Part shown: positions 27,795 to 50,765 of the stretch, in pieces
Layout of the letters: each line of letters begins with the position of its first letter
How positions within the stretch are numbered: position 1 is the first letter of the stretch
Assembly (NCBI GenBank): GCA_013433145.1
Contig: CM024190.1
Location: 7,354,120 to 7,418,119, forward strand
Direction: 5' to 3'
Length of the DNA stretch: 64,000 nucleotides
Source: Ascaris suum
Lineage: Eukaryota; Nematoda; Chromadorea; Rhabditida; Ascarididae
Made by a program: the position numbers and the translations under genes
Notes under the pieces: generated by a model
What the model saw: the letters and a program-made list of their open reading frames with translations, nothing else
What the model was told of the DNA's origin: nothing
Databases searched by the model: none

Positions 27795-29360
27795 TTAGCT
27801 TTCTTTCCCTCGTGGGTGATCGCACAAATGTGTCTTCTCTATAGTTGCTGTGTACAAATCGCCGATGGGCTCGTCATTAGTAAACAAGTCTGAGGGAGCA
27901 CCCGTTTCTTCGTGCTGAAAGGCAATGTGAACAACAACGACGACGAGACGCTCACTGGGCTGTATGTGTATGTGCGCGGTGTAGCGACTGCCTCCGATTT
28001 GCAAACCATTCGTTACCGCTAATCGCTTAGCAAAATTTACCTCGATTAATTTGAACCAGAGATGGTCATCGTTGAAAGCTTTTAACTTGCAACCCATACC
28101 TTTAACCTGTACGTCATAGAGATATATAAGCTTGATAAGTTCGGTTGATCAGGTAATATGGGTTATGCATTACACTCAAATTCGTAGTAGGTATAAAACA
28201 TAACACATAGTAGCATTCCCATTTAAGAGTGAGTAAACAATAACAAATTAACGAGGCCTAATGTGCTTCTAAGTAAAGAGTAGCATAAGTGGGCGGAAGT
28301 GAAGTTGGCAATCAATATTTGAGACCGTAAACTGGATAATAATCAAAACTTTTTACCATTGAGTAAACGCTATCGACATGCTCAGCTAATGCCTTCTGCA
28401 TACCGGTAACTTGTTCTGCAAGTAACTCGAAAGCGGTTAGAGAGCATTACTTTATTAATGATAAACGTTTTGCATGTTGTCTATAAAGAATGCATGCGAC
28501 TTAGCCTTGTTTTCACTCAAACTAATGTCTATATATCCTCGAATCTGCTTAAAGCAGGCAAGTAAATCCGTCAGAATGCTCACAAGCTGAAATCCAAAGC
28601 TGAAAACTTTGAAACGACATTTGTGATCATGAAGATATGGACCTTACTCTTATAATGTCTGTGTGCTCGTCTCACGTCACCTATGTCGTACTCGCTGCAA
28701 GGTGATCAGATGTATATTATTTTTACCTGGAGGATAGATTACAGAGGAGACAGGTAGAGTTTATGGAAGTGCTGGATAGCTGGGCAACGTAAGGATCTCA
28801 AAAAACATCAGAGATAATACGCAGCATTAGAGCAAGTTCGTAAGCTTGAGAACAAAAGCTCGAACCACTTACGAGCCTGATGTTTACAGACTTTGGGCTC
28901 CACTTTCTACAACAGAGCAACATTTCTTCATTCGGTCGAAAAGATGCCTTCTTCCTATATTTCAGCTGCCGCGCCTGGAATTTCTCTGTTAAAATCAAAA
29001 GCACTTATTTTTCTGCTATTCTACGATTGTGTTGAAATTTGTCGAGAGTTTATTGTGGTCGAAAGATGATTTTCGGTATAGCGATAAAATTTTAGATCGT
29101 TGAAGAAAAATTAGCGTACGCTTAACTATTCATATGAGGTTATTGTTCACGTTTCATCTATTGTCGAAAGCGTAAAAATGCAACGAACAATGGAAGACAT
29201 GGTAACAATAAAATGCTCTTTTTTTACTCGATCGAAATTGTGTTGAAATCAATTCGGCATGCACTCCATTGAGAGCGTTCGCGTCAACAAAATAGCAACG
29301 AGCATTTAACGAGTCAGTAAATTTACTTATATACTCGTCGAAAAATAATTGCTCTAACGC
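27795..29360 (-). CDS. Unrecognised helical protein, 3' exons of a gene directly upstream of the Fax-like gene
   Basis: I do not recognise this protein. Minus-strand exons inferred: 29360-29327 (weakest), 28985-28873, 28586-28467, 28425-28357, 28106-27795. All junction phases agree, and the donors are good (28873 is followed by GTAAGT). The joined product is about 210 aa with its N terminus missing. It is rich in charged amphipathic helix: ARQLKYRKKASFRPNEEM; LVSILTDLLACFKQIRGYID; LLAEQVTGMQKALAEHVDSV; KGMGCKLKAFNDDHLWFKLI. The tail (RYTAHIHIQPSERLVVVVVH, ending CDHPRGKES) looks beta-rich. Inside the last exon GAG|GTAAAT and CCTTTCAG could remove an in-frame 126-nt intron (28046 down to about 27921). 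The stop lies 388 bp before the Fax-like ATG on the same strand, so the two may form an operon. No signal peptide or membrane helix seen. It may be a BAR- or coiled-coil-type protein, but that is a guess from composition. Confidence 0.5.
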
Positions 29361-31545
29361 CTGTTTGAATCGAAGTTTACGCTTAAGCTTATAACTTGAA
29401 CTATACGACTCGTTCGATATGAAGGAAAATATACGAACAAACAACGATTTGCAAAGAAACGAGTCCATGATTCAAAAAAATTTTATAGTTTTTGAATTCT
29501 TTATAAATTGCAAGCAGCTTGCATTTATTTATCCAACATTAACTTTCAAATGTGGAGAGAGAGTTCTACGACTTTCGAAGGATGTTTGTAAGATTTTTAA
29601 ACGAGAGGTATTTCGCAGTCTTCACAAATTAACTGAGGGAATGAAGTTCGATCGAGATTAAATGGAATGCACATAAAGGCAATTTTGAAATACACATGCG
29701 TTAGAACTTGTAGTGATGAATCATTTCGATCATTATTACCCTTAGGTCTAAGAATGTCATTTTCTACACAAAACTTCAAAATGTTACGTTCGTCGTTCTA
29801 AGAAGTGCTACTCAATCATAGCTCCTCAATACCAGCGTCCTTGTTGTGCGCAATGAAGTTCGCAGCACTATGCCATTGAAAAACTGCTGCTCTATACACT
29901 ACAATAGTTGCCCAATTATCCATTATAAAGGGAAAAAAAAGAACCATGCGATAATCCATTAAAATGGGAGAGAGCTATACGATTAGCTTATCGAAAGAGA
30001 ATTAACTTATTTCTACTACCTTTATATCTTGATTAAGTTAAGCGTGAGTTGATTGAGTATAAATTATCAAGCGTTTAAAAAAATTTTTTAATGATTCAAA
30101 TTTTTTTACACATTTTAGTAAGTTTTTTTTTGTTTTTTAATTCTCATTATTTCAATAAACCTACCAGGATGGTTAAAAAAACTTTTGATGGTGTCTATCT
30201 AATTATTTTAATTGACCATTTGTATAACAATTTTCAATCGAACTTTTCTTAAAGAAAAAAAAAAAAGCAATTTAATGATTTACACTTGCAATAGAGTAAA
30301 TTTTTGAGGAAATTATACCCAAACGTCATAGTTATACTTCGATTTCTTTTTCATCTCGAAAGGTTTTTGCTTGCAAAAAAAAAAAAAAATCGTAAAGTCT
30401 AGAATATATTGCAATTTGCGAATATCTGAATATCTACTACAAATGCCATAGATCGAGAATTGAAAGAAATATTCACAGAGTAGACCACTAACCACGACGA
30501 AACGGCAAATTAATCGACAAGCAAGGTGATTTATTACAACGAATCATCATTGTTTAGCATAACGTTTGCGTACTATGTTACTCAAAATGGTATCCGAAAT
30601 CGTTGTCTCTTTTTTTTTTTTTTTTGATAGTTTGAGGAATGATTCTTTAAAAAAAAAAAAACAACGACCTAAAATTTATGAATTAGGAAGTTTTTTTTTC
30701 TTTAATATAGATGCTCATAATTATTAGCTTTCGCTCTCTCTCAAAAAAAAGTGCTCAATATGAGAGGTCACTTTACGCTGACCAATCATCTATGACAAAT
30801 AGTGACCATTTCAAACTTGTAAAATGAATTAGTGAATTATATAGTTAAGCTAATGGTTAGGTTATTTTTTTCATTAATGAAATCAACTGCAAAATTTTAA
30901 GAAATTCCTTAAATGTTAGCTGGAAAAAAAAATCTCAATTGAAAAGAAATCTGCACATTTGTAAATAAAGCAATAATTACACCTGCCCATCATTCTCTAC
31001 CGCTTTATCAATTCTTTCCAAAGATCCGCAAATTTGCATATTCCAGTTTGATGATCAAGGTTTTATGCTGTCGAATATCTAGGCTCTAGGCGGATGAGAA
31101 CGATGAACAAAGCGAAGCAAATGAAAAAATCGCAACTTTTTCTTCACAAACGAGTTTTTTTTTTGTTTTTTTACAACACTATCTCACAAATATTGAAAAA
31201 TTTGACTCATATTTTTAAAAAAATGCACGAAAATATCCCGAGACTCATCAGTGAAAACTAAGTAAAATTCTTCGCCGAAATAATTCGAACAATATGTAAT
31301 CGAAGATCGATAGCGAAATTTTTGCATACTGTATCAGACCTCGTGGGTGGTCGCTAAGATTACAGAGCGAGAAGAGTGTTAAATTGTGATGAATGCAAAA
31401 CGATGCGACGTCTTAGCCTATGAATCTATACCACCACTAGGTGCACCACATTGTGGTTTCATTTTATAGTTCACATCTAGCCAGAAAATCGCACGAAACG
31501 TTACAATTAGGTGTATTTAGTGTTTAATATTTACATTCGCTAAAC

Positions 31546-31669
31546 CTATTCGAATTTGAGCAGGTCGTCTATCTTACTGACAATAAATTCGGATACAGTC
31601 TTCATCTCTTTTCCATATATTCGATGAAAGAATGACTGATCGAGAACGTTTAAGGCACAGAAAGGCACT
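31546..31669 (-). CDS. Candidate C-terminal exon of an unidentified minus-strand gene
   Basis: After a GAAATCAG acceptor (ending 31670) the frame reads 40 codons to a TAG: VPFCALNVLDQSFFHRIYGK then EMKTVSEFIVSKIDDLLKFE. Composition and heptad-like spacing look like a genuine C-terminal helix, unlike the many random frames nearby. Incoming phase is 2. No compatible upstream exon was identified with confidence, and I do not recognise the family. Confidence 0.4.
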
Positions 31670-33404
31670 CTGATTTCAGACGCTTATTAAATTGAGAGAT
31701 GTGGCTACTAGGATGCGTGAAAATCGAGTAAAGCGCCTAGGTATGCACCACTAGCACTATGGCGCAATTGCTGCCAATGGTCGATTTTATGGAGTTTCAT
31801 TTCAATTGAGCATGACATTATTTACCTATCTTGCGTTATTTGATGTGATAAATTTGCATATTCATCGTCATTCAAATTTATGCTCATAAAAGAGACTAAT
31901 CATTAATGCTTCTTTAAATTCAAATGCCATTATAAATTTCGCGACAGAGCGCAAATGTACTTAAAAGATATAACACAAATTGCTTTGTCTAACACAGCTC
32001 AGTGTTATGTTTATATTCGTAATTGCAAGTGCATTATGTCAGTGTTCAATAAATGCGATAAGAGGAAGTATAATTGAGCTTTTGCGGAACGAAACAGCGC
32101 TATAATGAGTGTTTGCTAAGCACAATCGTTTACATAACGCAGACATTGGGCAATTCTCACGTAACAACCTTCCGATTACCGTTGCTATCTCACGTCATAC
32201 AAATATGTTCATATCGAATCGCTAGGGGTAATCATCATTAAAGCATAGCGCTGCATTTGTTCATTGCAACACGCTTACGAATAAGCGGTTTACATTCTCT
32301 TCGCATAATTCTTATATACCTTTGAGAATTTTTGTCGTAATCATCTCTACCTGATAGGTAGATTGATTACCATTTTTTGAAAACGTTCTATTTAAATTAT
32401 GAACGGAAACGCTAACTAAATATTTTAAGAGTTCATTTTCGACTATCCGACTTTATCGAAGTATTCTTGTTTTTTCAGACACAAGCTGAAATGGCTTCTA
32501 AAAATACTTTATCTCACCTCAGTGTTCTTAGAGATTTTCTTCAATTTCGTTCTTTTCGCTCAGCTATCCCCATTGTTTTTGGATTATGATGACCAATCTA
32601 CTCCTCATTAATTCTTACCTTTCATAGGAAGAAATATCGCAAAATTAAAGGAGAGAACTTTAGCCCGTCAATTTTCCACCAACAGCACTAGGATCATATG
32701 CCACAGACAATTCGACCAGATCGACTTATCAGTAGCTCCCTCTGTGAATTTCATTCGTACGAGTTCTTTTGTTCAATTCATCGAATTCGCAATAAAAATA
32801 CCTAATCTCAAGTGCGATTCATTCTCTAACCACCACATGCTTTACACCTCCAACGACGATAATGCATTTCAAATATAACGAGAAAAAAACGCTCAATTGA
32901 ACGAACCCTCCTCCATTAACAAAATCGTCGACTAAAAAGTATTAGATAATAAGCGCACATTCCAATGATCATCCACCAAAACATGGAGTCATTCTTTAAC
33001 GATAAAATTTTCTTATCAGTTATAAATCATCTTTATCACACAATCGTTAGTGGAGAATTTCGCTTATTAGCGCTTATCAAACAGTATTAGCGCACTGTAA
33101 AGGTAGGCCATCAATCATTCGTAAGTGCGCTACCCGCGAATAAACTGATCACTTACAAGGATGTACACTCGATTGTTTTCTTTGAAAATCCACTCGAAAA
33201 AAAACTCTTGTAACTTTAATATGCAATCTATATTTAAATATATGTGTTTTGCGCATTTTTAGGAAGCATCTCATTTAAGCATCTTTAAATTATCATAATT
33301 AGATGAATTTACTACTATTATAGTTGGGTAAATTACTGCAACCAGGTAGATTAACACAACTAGGTAAATTACTACTTCAATGACACTTGAATGGTGCAAC
33401 TTAC

Positions 33405-33469
33405 TGCCAGCTGCGACTATCTCGAGATGTCGAATTTCTAGGCTTTCCTCACTCTCTAATGCAACATTT
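33405..33469 (-). CDS. Candidate internal exon, minus strand
   Basis: GAGCAG acceptor, then 21 codons (NVALESEESLEIRHLEIVAA, G), then the near-consensus donor GTAAGTTG. It may belong to the gene ending at 31546, but the phases (1 out here, 2 in there) require another exon between. Short, so chance is possible. Confidence 0.25.
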
Positions 33470-34117
33470 CTGCTCACAACTCAACGATGCCACCATGCTT
33501 TTGATCTGAATGATGAATCACTAATTTGTAAATCAGTTGACAAAATATCCATCACATTTTCTTGAAAGATGCCTGAGGCGTTTTTCTCGAGAAGAGTGTT
33601 GTTTAATAAACGATTAAAGTAAAAATTAAAAGTCGGGCATTTGAAAGAATTTTTGAACGTAAAATTCATTAAGGAGGAACGGCTCTATACTCAGGAGGTG
33701 GCTCGTATTCTGAAGGGTATTCGATTTCCCGCAACAAAAGGGAAGCATTTTCCATTTCCCAATCGGGCAAATGTGGTTAACCGTTTGAGAATATTATAGC
33801 TGAATTGAAATGAACTCCGAATCAACCTAAAATTGATAGGCATAAGTGACAGTTAGTACAAAAAAATACGTTTCGAGGATTAATTATTACCACATGTAAG
33901 AATTTCAGTGGCTACAATTAATAATGTCAATATCAGTTTGCGGTGATATGCATAAATACTTGTGCAGTTTAATGGCTTTTGTTGAAAAACGGTTCACTGA
34001 ATTATCTGCATATAAAGAACTTTTTAAGGCATAGTGAGGTGGGCGATTATAAAGAAGTAAATTAAGCCATACAACCTATTTCAATAACCAAAATGCTTGC
34101 ATGAAGTGCGGAAATCG

Positions 34118-34124
34118 ATTTCAG
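34118..34124 (+). promoter_or_regulatory. Probable trans-splice acceptor of the decarboxylase gene
   Basis: GATTTCAG ends at 34124, 12 nt before the ATG at 34137. No upstream coding exon is required because the protein aligns from its first residue with AADC proteins. Confidence 0.5.
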
Positions 34125-34136
34125 GTTAACTACGAT

Positions 34137-45313
<11,177 letters not shown>

Positions 45314-46109
45314 ATCCAAATAGGAGAATCTCAAGAGCGCGAATGTGTGCTTCTCGGTGTGACCAGGAAAACACGGACTGGTCTGTGCATGTATTAACAA
45401 AACTGTTTCCTAGTCACCAATCTTCACTTAGCAGCCATTCTTAGAAGCTGATGCTGCATTTCCCTTGAGCAGACAATATCGCCGCTATGTGTGCGCAAAT
45501 GCGATGCGCCAAGCATCTCGGTGTGTAGAAAATACGCACGACTCAACAATAAAAGCTTTCCGCTATAAACCTCTTCACACTGTACTACGTAGCAGCGTAT
45601 CCAACTAACCTTGTTCACCTGAAATGCTCAAGGACTGTGCGTCAGAACAAAACAACTTCAAATACCAGACCACCTTATGACTTATACTTTGGACTCGAGA
45701 TACTTCTCCACCCCGTACTCATTCATATTCATCGCAAGATCGAAGTATGTGACTCAATAAATCACCAACTCACTGCAACTTCAGAAATCTGATATTAGTG
45801 GCAATTTAGCTTTGAAGTTAATCAGCTGAGCTTGGTACCTAAAAGTTGTGCCTCAACATACCATGCTACTGTTTCACCTAAGTTCTGGCAGCAAAAGAAA
45901 TTTGTTTCCGGAAATGAGCACATAAACTTGTCCCTTTCAGAAGAGCCAAACATATCTTCACGGCTGTAAATGTTGGCACACACCTGATCGAATGGTAGCA
46001 TAACAAAACAATCAAACAGTGGTATAGATTTATGTTTTGTAAGACGAACAACACATTGCAGTGCTAGACTGCACAGCAATAATAACAACACCCTCTCCAT
46101 ATCACTCAC
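45314..46109. other. Convergent intergenic region between decarboxylase and rpl-7
   Basis: About 800 bp holding both 3' ends. A minus-strand frame from ATG 46100 to a stop at 45822 (92 codons) begins with a signal-peptide-like MERVLLLLLCSLALQC and contains several cysteines. It lies immediately after the rpl-7 stop without an acceptor of its own, so I regard it as probable 3' UTR. Confidence 0.5.
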
Positions 46110-49100
46110 TTAAATCATACGTCTAAGCAGATTATTGATCTGGTCTTCTCGATTGCCAAAATCACCGCCCTCAACGAAGTGATTCGTTTTCTTTGTCCAT
46201 CCACCGCTTGGATTATTCAGCTTGAAAGGCCACAGGAAGTTGGTTGCCTGCTTGAAATACTTGCCAACATTATGGATTTGGTGGATCAAATCTTCCACAC
46301 AAATGATCTCGTATTTGCCTGAAATATGTATCTGCGCTAGTAAAACTCTACCAATACACGAAAGAGTCTCTCCATGAAACGTGAATAACTGCATGAATAA
46401 CTTGCTTTGTTTTCGATTATGAATAATAAATGTGGGTATAGGAATAATATGAATGACAATACTAATATAAATATGCATAAATAATATGAATAATAAACAC
46501 AAACAGCGAAACACCTATAATTCAAATAAATCAAGAGCATAATTAATAAAACAATTTCAACTGCGCCTCTTACTTTTTCGAAAAAGTGTGATAATTAGTA
46601 AATGCGCGAAAACAAGCGGAAGTGACCAATATAAGATAGGTAGGTAGTCACTGCGCCTTATTAGACACCCTTCAGGTATGCAATAAATGACTTCAAAAAT
46701 CTATTCAAAAATTCCAATAAGCATTAGTAATTCATCTGAAAATTGATGTGACAACCATTTGCAACTACTAAGGTTAAGACTTGGAGGCGTGGCCTTTCAG
46801 CATGAGTAAAGAAAGGTGCAAACTCTCAAAGTTTTTCCTTGACCTCAAAAAAGGTCTCTAAAAGTGGGCGAATGCGACGATGTATCGTGGTAAATTTAAG
46901 ACCTCGGATGAAGTATAGTTAAAATTTCTGGTCAAAGAGCTGATATAGAAGCGTGTTCGAAGTTTTCGATAGGTAAGGCATCGCTTCATCACATCCCTTT
47001 AGTCTCCCAATTTTCTAACTTCTAAACACAATAGTGGAAAGGACAGTTTCGCGAATTCGAATGAATATACTCACCCAGTGCACTTTCAATGATGGAATTG
47101 TCGGTGATGGGTATCCTTCTCGAGTTCACCTTGGCGTAACCACGCTTATAAATGAGATCGTGGATGCTCTTCATGTTCGGATACCCCCATGCCACGTATG
47201 GATCAACGATTCGCAGCATTTGTAGAGTAGCTTTGTTCAATTTGACGAAAACGCCGTTGTTTATCTGCCTCAGACGTAGCAACTGCAGCACCTTGCGTGG
47301 GCGAGGATGCATCTGGTTGACACCACGAATGCGAATTACGAATGCCAGCTTCGGCTCGTCAGGTACGTAGAAGTTGCCAACGCGAGTCGCCTCACGCTTC
47401 AGACGCACTTGCTGGCGTTGCCGGCTTCTGTACTCGCGTACATAGCGTTCCGCGCGTTTAAAAATCTCTGCTCTCTTCGCCTTTGCCTTCTACAACATTT
47501 CACTTCTCTCTAGTTCAGTGCCTCACTAATTCAGTACCCCTGATTCCCTACTCAGCAACAGGACCAGAAATATACCTATATGTACAATTTATCTCCAAGG
47601 ATTTTCACAGTGGGCATTTAGAATTGCCATACTGGGCAAGCTTCGCTTTAAAAAAAGTGCTGCGATGACTTACCTTCAAAAGCTCAAAATAAGAGCGCAA
47701 ATTAAAGGCATAATAGAGCGAAAAAAATAAAGAGGAAAACTTAAACTCATAGTAAAACTTCAGCTTCAAATTCCTACCCTTTGGTGTCAAACGGAAACAA
47801 ATAAAGGAGCCTGGCAGATCGGATATAAAGTTCCAAAAAAAGAAATCTGCAGTTCCGAAAATCCTCTTAATCACTGAAAAACGGAAATGAAAAATGAAAA
47901 GAATTCACCATCAATTCTGTTAAGCATTCATCTCAGTGCTCTCCCAATTCGTAAAGGCTACCTTCAGACAAAAAGGGCACACAGTTTCTAATAAATCGTC
48001 ATAATTTCTAACTATAGCCCTGAGGCTACATTTGATGTGAAACGCCAAGGGCGCTAAAGCAAAACTATGCGCATTTTGAGAGTTTTTGTATTGCATGAAT
48101 AATAAGGAAAATGACCACCTAAAGTTAGCCTTCACTGAAAATTTTTGAGGCGCACCTGAATACCAATCTGGCGGAGGGAAATTCGCTTCTTTGACAGCTT
48201 AACTGAAATCTAACACCTCGGTTCCGTCCACGGTTACTTTTTCGACGAAGCGTCAATCTCGTTTATCAAAGGACGCAGCGATCGCACGATCGCCTGCGCT
48301 TTATTGGCGTATCACGCTCACAAACACCAGTGACTAATTTATGAGCTCCAAGAATGCTAATAAACAGCTCGATCAAACAAGCCACCCGCATACCTAACGC
48401 AGGCAGATATCTTTGCATAAAGACAGGCATTATTTCTGCAATGCTCCTTTTTGGGTTGGTCCTACAGCCACTTTTAGTCAAGTGAGGTTGTTGGAAGCTG
48501 TCGATTCCAATGCCACATTGTGTAGGTCTCTACGCTGCACAAATGAACATGCTGAAGACGACGAAAGTGGCTGCTTTGCAAACCATGGCATTCTTCTAAG
48601 CGGATACGTCACCTTGTGCCTTAATCCTCGTTACTGGCCGAAGCTCAACGCCCTAAATGTCACTCACAAGACGAAGAAAACGGAGATGGCGGCGAATGCA
48701 CCTAGCTGAAACAGCCCACAGAACCCATAGTTCACATAGAACTTTCATTTCTTACATAAAACTGCAAAAACAATGCTCCATGAAATTCTGGGAACCAAAC
48801 AGCATTTCTATGCTATGTTACACGAAAGTTAAACCCTAATCTTTTTCAAAATGAAAGTAAAATGTTCGTTTAGAGCCCGCCCCCCTCTCCCGACTATGAG
48901 AACAGCATTGCGGGAGACGAAAAAAAAAACAGGGTGGGGGATGCCCCCTGCGAACTCATAAAAAGTTGTTAGTCACCGAAATTATATTAAAAAACCAACT
49001 CTACAACTATTACAAGCAAAGACAATTCTACAACCAGAGGTGAAATCACGCTTTCAAAAACTACAACAAAAGTGTACAATGGGGAAACAAACCAATGCTA

Positions 49101-49730
49101 GCTTTGCTTTAACAACTTTCGCCTTTGCTCTTAGCTCGGCTCTTTGCTTTCTCCTCTTCAACAGTGTTTCGGGGACTGCCGGAAGGTTCTTTCCCCTGAA
49201 ATATTATGAAACATACGAATATCCTAATCATTAATGTTCATGACATTGTAAATACTACTGAAGCTGTACAACACAACCGACAAAATCAGTTTGCTGAATT
49301 AGTCTGGAATTTATCTGTGGGGGATTGAAGGGAGAAGAGGGGGAACGGATGGAGGAAAACTTCGAAAACTAGCCTGGATCCAAGTTACTAATAAAAAAGA
49401 CAACTGACTGACTTTACTTAATTTCCTACTGATTCTGAAGGCTTTATATGGAAAGATATATAAAGGTTGTTATATTCCTTTTTTTAAAACACTTACTAAT
49501 AGAAAAAAACATATTTTAATGGGCACTTTAATAAATCCATAAGAAAAAATCCTCAGAATTTAAAACAAAATGCCAGAAACTTGCTTATACTACCAATGGA
49601 GATAAAATTTCACTCATATTGCAGAATGAAAAACATCAGAATGTCGTTTCTCCTAACCAAATCTTTTCACTTTTAAGCGAAAAAAATGCACAAAATAAAT
49701 AATAAAAGAGAAAAATCCTTACTCGACCAT
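46110..49730 (-). CDS. rpl-7: 60S ribosomal protein L7 (uL30), complete
   Basis: Component of the large ribosomal subunit in the cytoplasm. Four minus-strand exons with fully consistent phase: 49730-49723 (ATG GTC GA), 49195-49093, 47489-47075, 46318-46110; 735 nt, 244 aa plus stop, the usual nematode length. Exon 2 gives [20 protein letters not shown], the basic N-terminal arm. Exon 3 has [60 protein letters not shown] and [18 protein letters not shown]. Exon 4 has [36 protein letters not shown] and [20 protein letters not shown]. All core positions of the family are present. The ATG lies 22 nt after TTTTTTTCAG (ending 49753), a likely trans-splice site. Directly after the stop codon comes GTGAGT, a perfect donor sequence. 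Introns are 756, 1603 and 527 nt. The extra residues at the exon 2/3 junction (VVKAKLAL) depend on the donor TTG|GTTTGT at 49092, the least certain junction. Confidence 0.95.
48413..48709 (+). CDS. Hypothetical 98-codon open frame inside rpl-7 intron, opposite strand
   Basis: Unrecognised. The frame encodes several cysteines ([25 protein letters not shown]) and a lysine-rich end ([15 protein letters not shown]). Local GC is higher than in the surrounding intron. A plausible acceptor (TCCTACAG) lies within it. No family resemblance, no signal peptide and no partner exons. It may be noise or a decayed insertion. Confidence 0.18.
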   Translation: MHKDRHYFCNAPFWVGPTATFSQVRLLEAVDSNATLCRSLRCTNEHAEDDESGCFANHGILLSGYVTLCLNPRYWPKLNALNVTHKTKKTEMAANAPS

Positions 49731-49752
49731 TGTTGATGGTGCACGCTTACCC

Positions 49753-49759
49753 CTGAAAA
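49753..49759 (-). promoter_or_regulatory. Probable trans-splice acceptor of rpl-7
   Basis: Minus-strand TTTTTTTCAG ending at 49753, 22 nt before the ATG at 49730. Trans-splicing of ribosomal protein mRNAs to SL1 is usual in nematodes. Confidence 0.55.
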
Positions 49760-50327
49760 AAATAAAGGATAAAAACACTTAAAATACCTGAGAGAGAGCG
49801 CTAGTCATTGAAAACACACCTTTTTCCATCGCAGGAGATGAACACGGGAAATAATTGCTGCGTGGTACCAACAGTTAAAACATCCAGGACGAACATTACC
49901 ACTTCTAGGATGACTAGATTGCGCTTACTCGTAATGACTTCTTAAAAGGTTCATTTCTTTACACAGTGCTTCTGCTAGTCGAGGCCTGCTTTCTATACTG
50001 CAGTTGCCTCATCGTTCTAAAGTCAGTAAATTTTATCAACCATCCAAAAGGAAATCAATTTCCGTGTATCGGTGATTGGAAATAAGCGTCTCCTCAATTG
50101 GCTATTTTCACAGCAATGCAGCAATCATCCCGATCCATATCCAACGAAGGGCCGAGCACACCTCACGTTCGAGAGCGACACGAATAGAAGAAGAAAGCAC
50201 CAATCAAGCAACACACTACAACAAAAACACATTCATGCCGAACAGAACCTTCGCAGGACTAACCTCTCCAGATCTAATCAACGGTATTTCGTAATTGTAA
50301 AGCTATAGGGAAGAGTACGTAACAGGT

Positions 50328-50492
50328 TTAAAGAAGGAAAATGTTGATGGCACAAACCTTTACTAAGGCAAAGGTTCTGTCCAGTTTGCGAATAGATGAG
50401 GACCACGCTGTGGACGAATCTGGCTCCATTTTGGCTATATGTGACCCCATTTTAGCCAGCTGTCCCACAATGCCGTCCCATTGGTGGAATAA
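50328..50492 (-). CDS. Candidate coding fragment, unrecognised
   Basis: Fifty-four minus-strand codons without ATG near the start: WDGIVGQLAKMGSHIAKMEP then DSSTAWSSSIRKLDRTFALV, ending INIFLL and a stop. The composition is protein-like, but the plus strand is open here too. No splice partners found. It could be a fragment of a dispersed repeat. Confidence 0.2.
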   Translation of the reverse strand, partial: LFHQWDGIVGQLAKMGSHIAKMEPDSSTAWSSSIRKLDRTFALVKVCAINIFLL

Positions 50493-50700
50493 TTACCTTT
50501 CAAAATATTCTTATAAGGCCGCTTTCTTAAGCAAATAATCATAGTTTATGCACGATACAGCAAACAAATGAGCTACGCACAGTTACACAAGAGGCGAAGT
50601 GACAACACCACGTTAAAATGATAGTAAGGAAATAACTAAGACATGTATATATCGCGAATCTCTTCTTCCGGTCTGCAAAAATTCACAAAACAGCATCTTA

Positions 50701-50765
50701 GCTCACGACCATGCGGGGATACCAAGGCTTGTTCAGATCGGAAGGCAAGCATTAGCCAACGAGGG
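50701..50765 (+). pseudogene. 5S rRNA-like fragment
   Basis: GCTCACGACCAT matches the 5' end of nematode 5S rRNA (GCTTACGACCAT) at 11 of 12 positions. About 25 nt further, GATCGGAAGGCAAGCATTAG and CCAACG resemble the 5S GATCTGGCAAGTTAAGCAACG segment (the A-box region), within 5 nt of the expected spacing. The 3' third of 5S is not recognisable. A 5S-derived pseudogene or SINE head is the likeliest reading; chance similarity is possible. Confidence 0.3.

Larger units (their letters stand above)
29361..34136. other. Intergenic / unresolved stretch with candidate minus-strand exons
   Basis: AT-rich, with A and T homopolymers. Coding-like minus-strand pieces occur at 31546-31669 and 33405-33469 (listed), and a short frame at 33668-33754 encodes MENASLLLREIEYPSEYEPP and on to a stop. 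N-terminal exons of the unrecognised gene ending at 27795 probably lie in 29.4-31.5 kb but could not be picked out. The right end holds the promoter and leader of the plus-strand decarboxylase. Confidence 0.5.

Noticed and set aside
45822..46109. Separate secreted-protein gene after rpl-7
   Set aside because: The nominal start is GTG directly after the rpl-7 stop; the ATG at 46100 has no leader acceptor. More likely 3' UTR; kept only as a finding.
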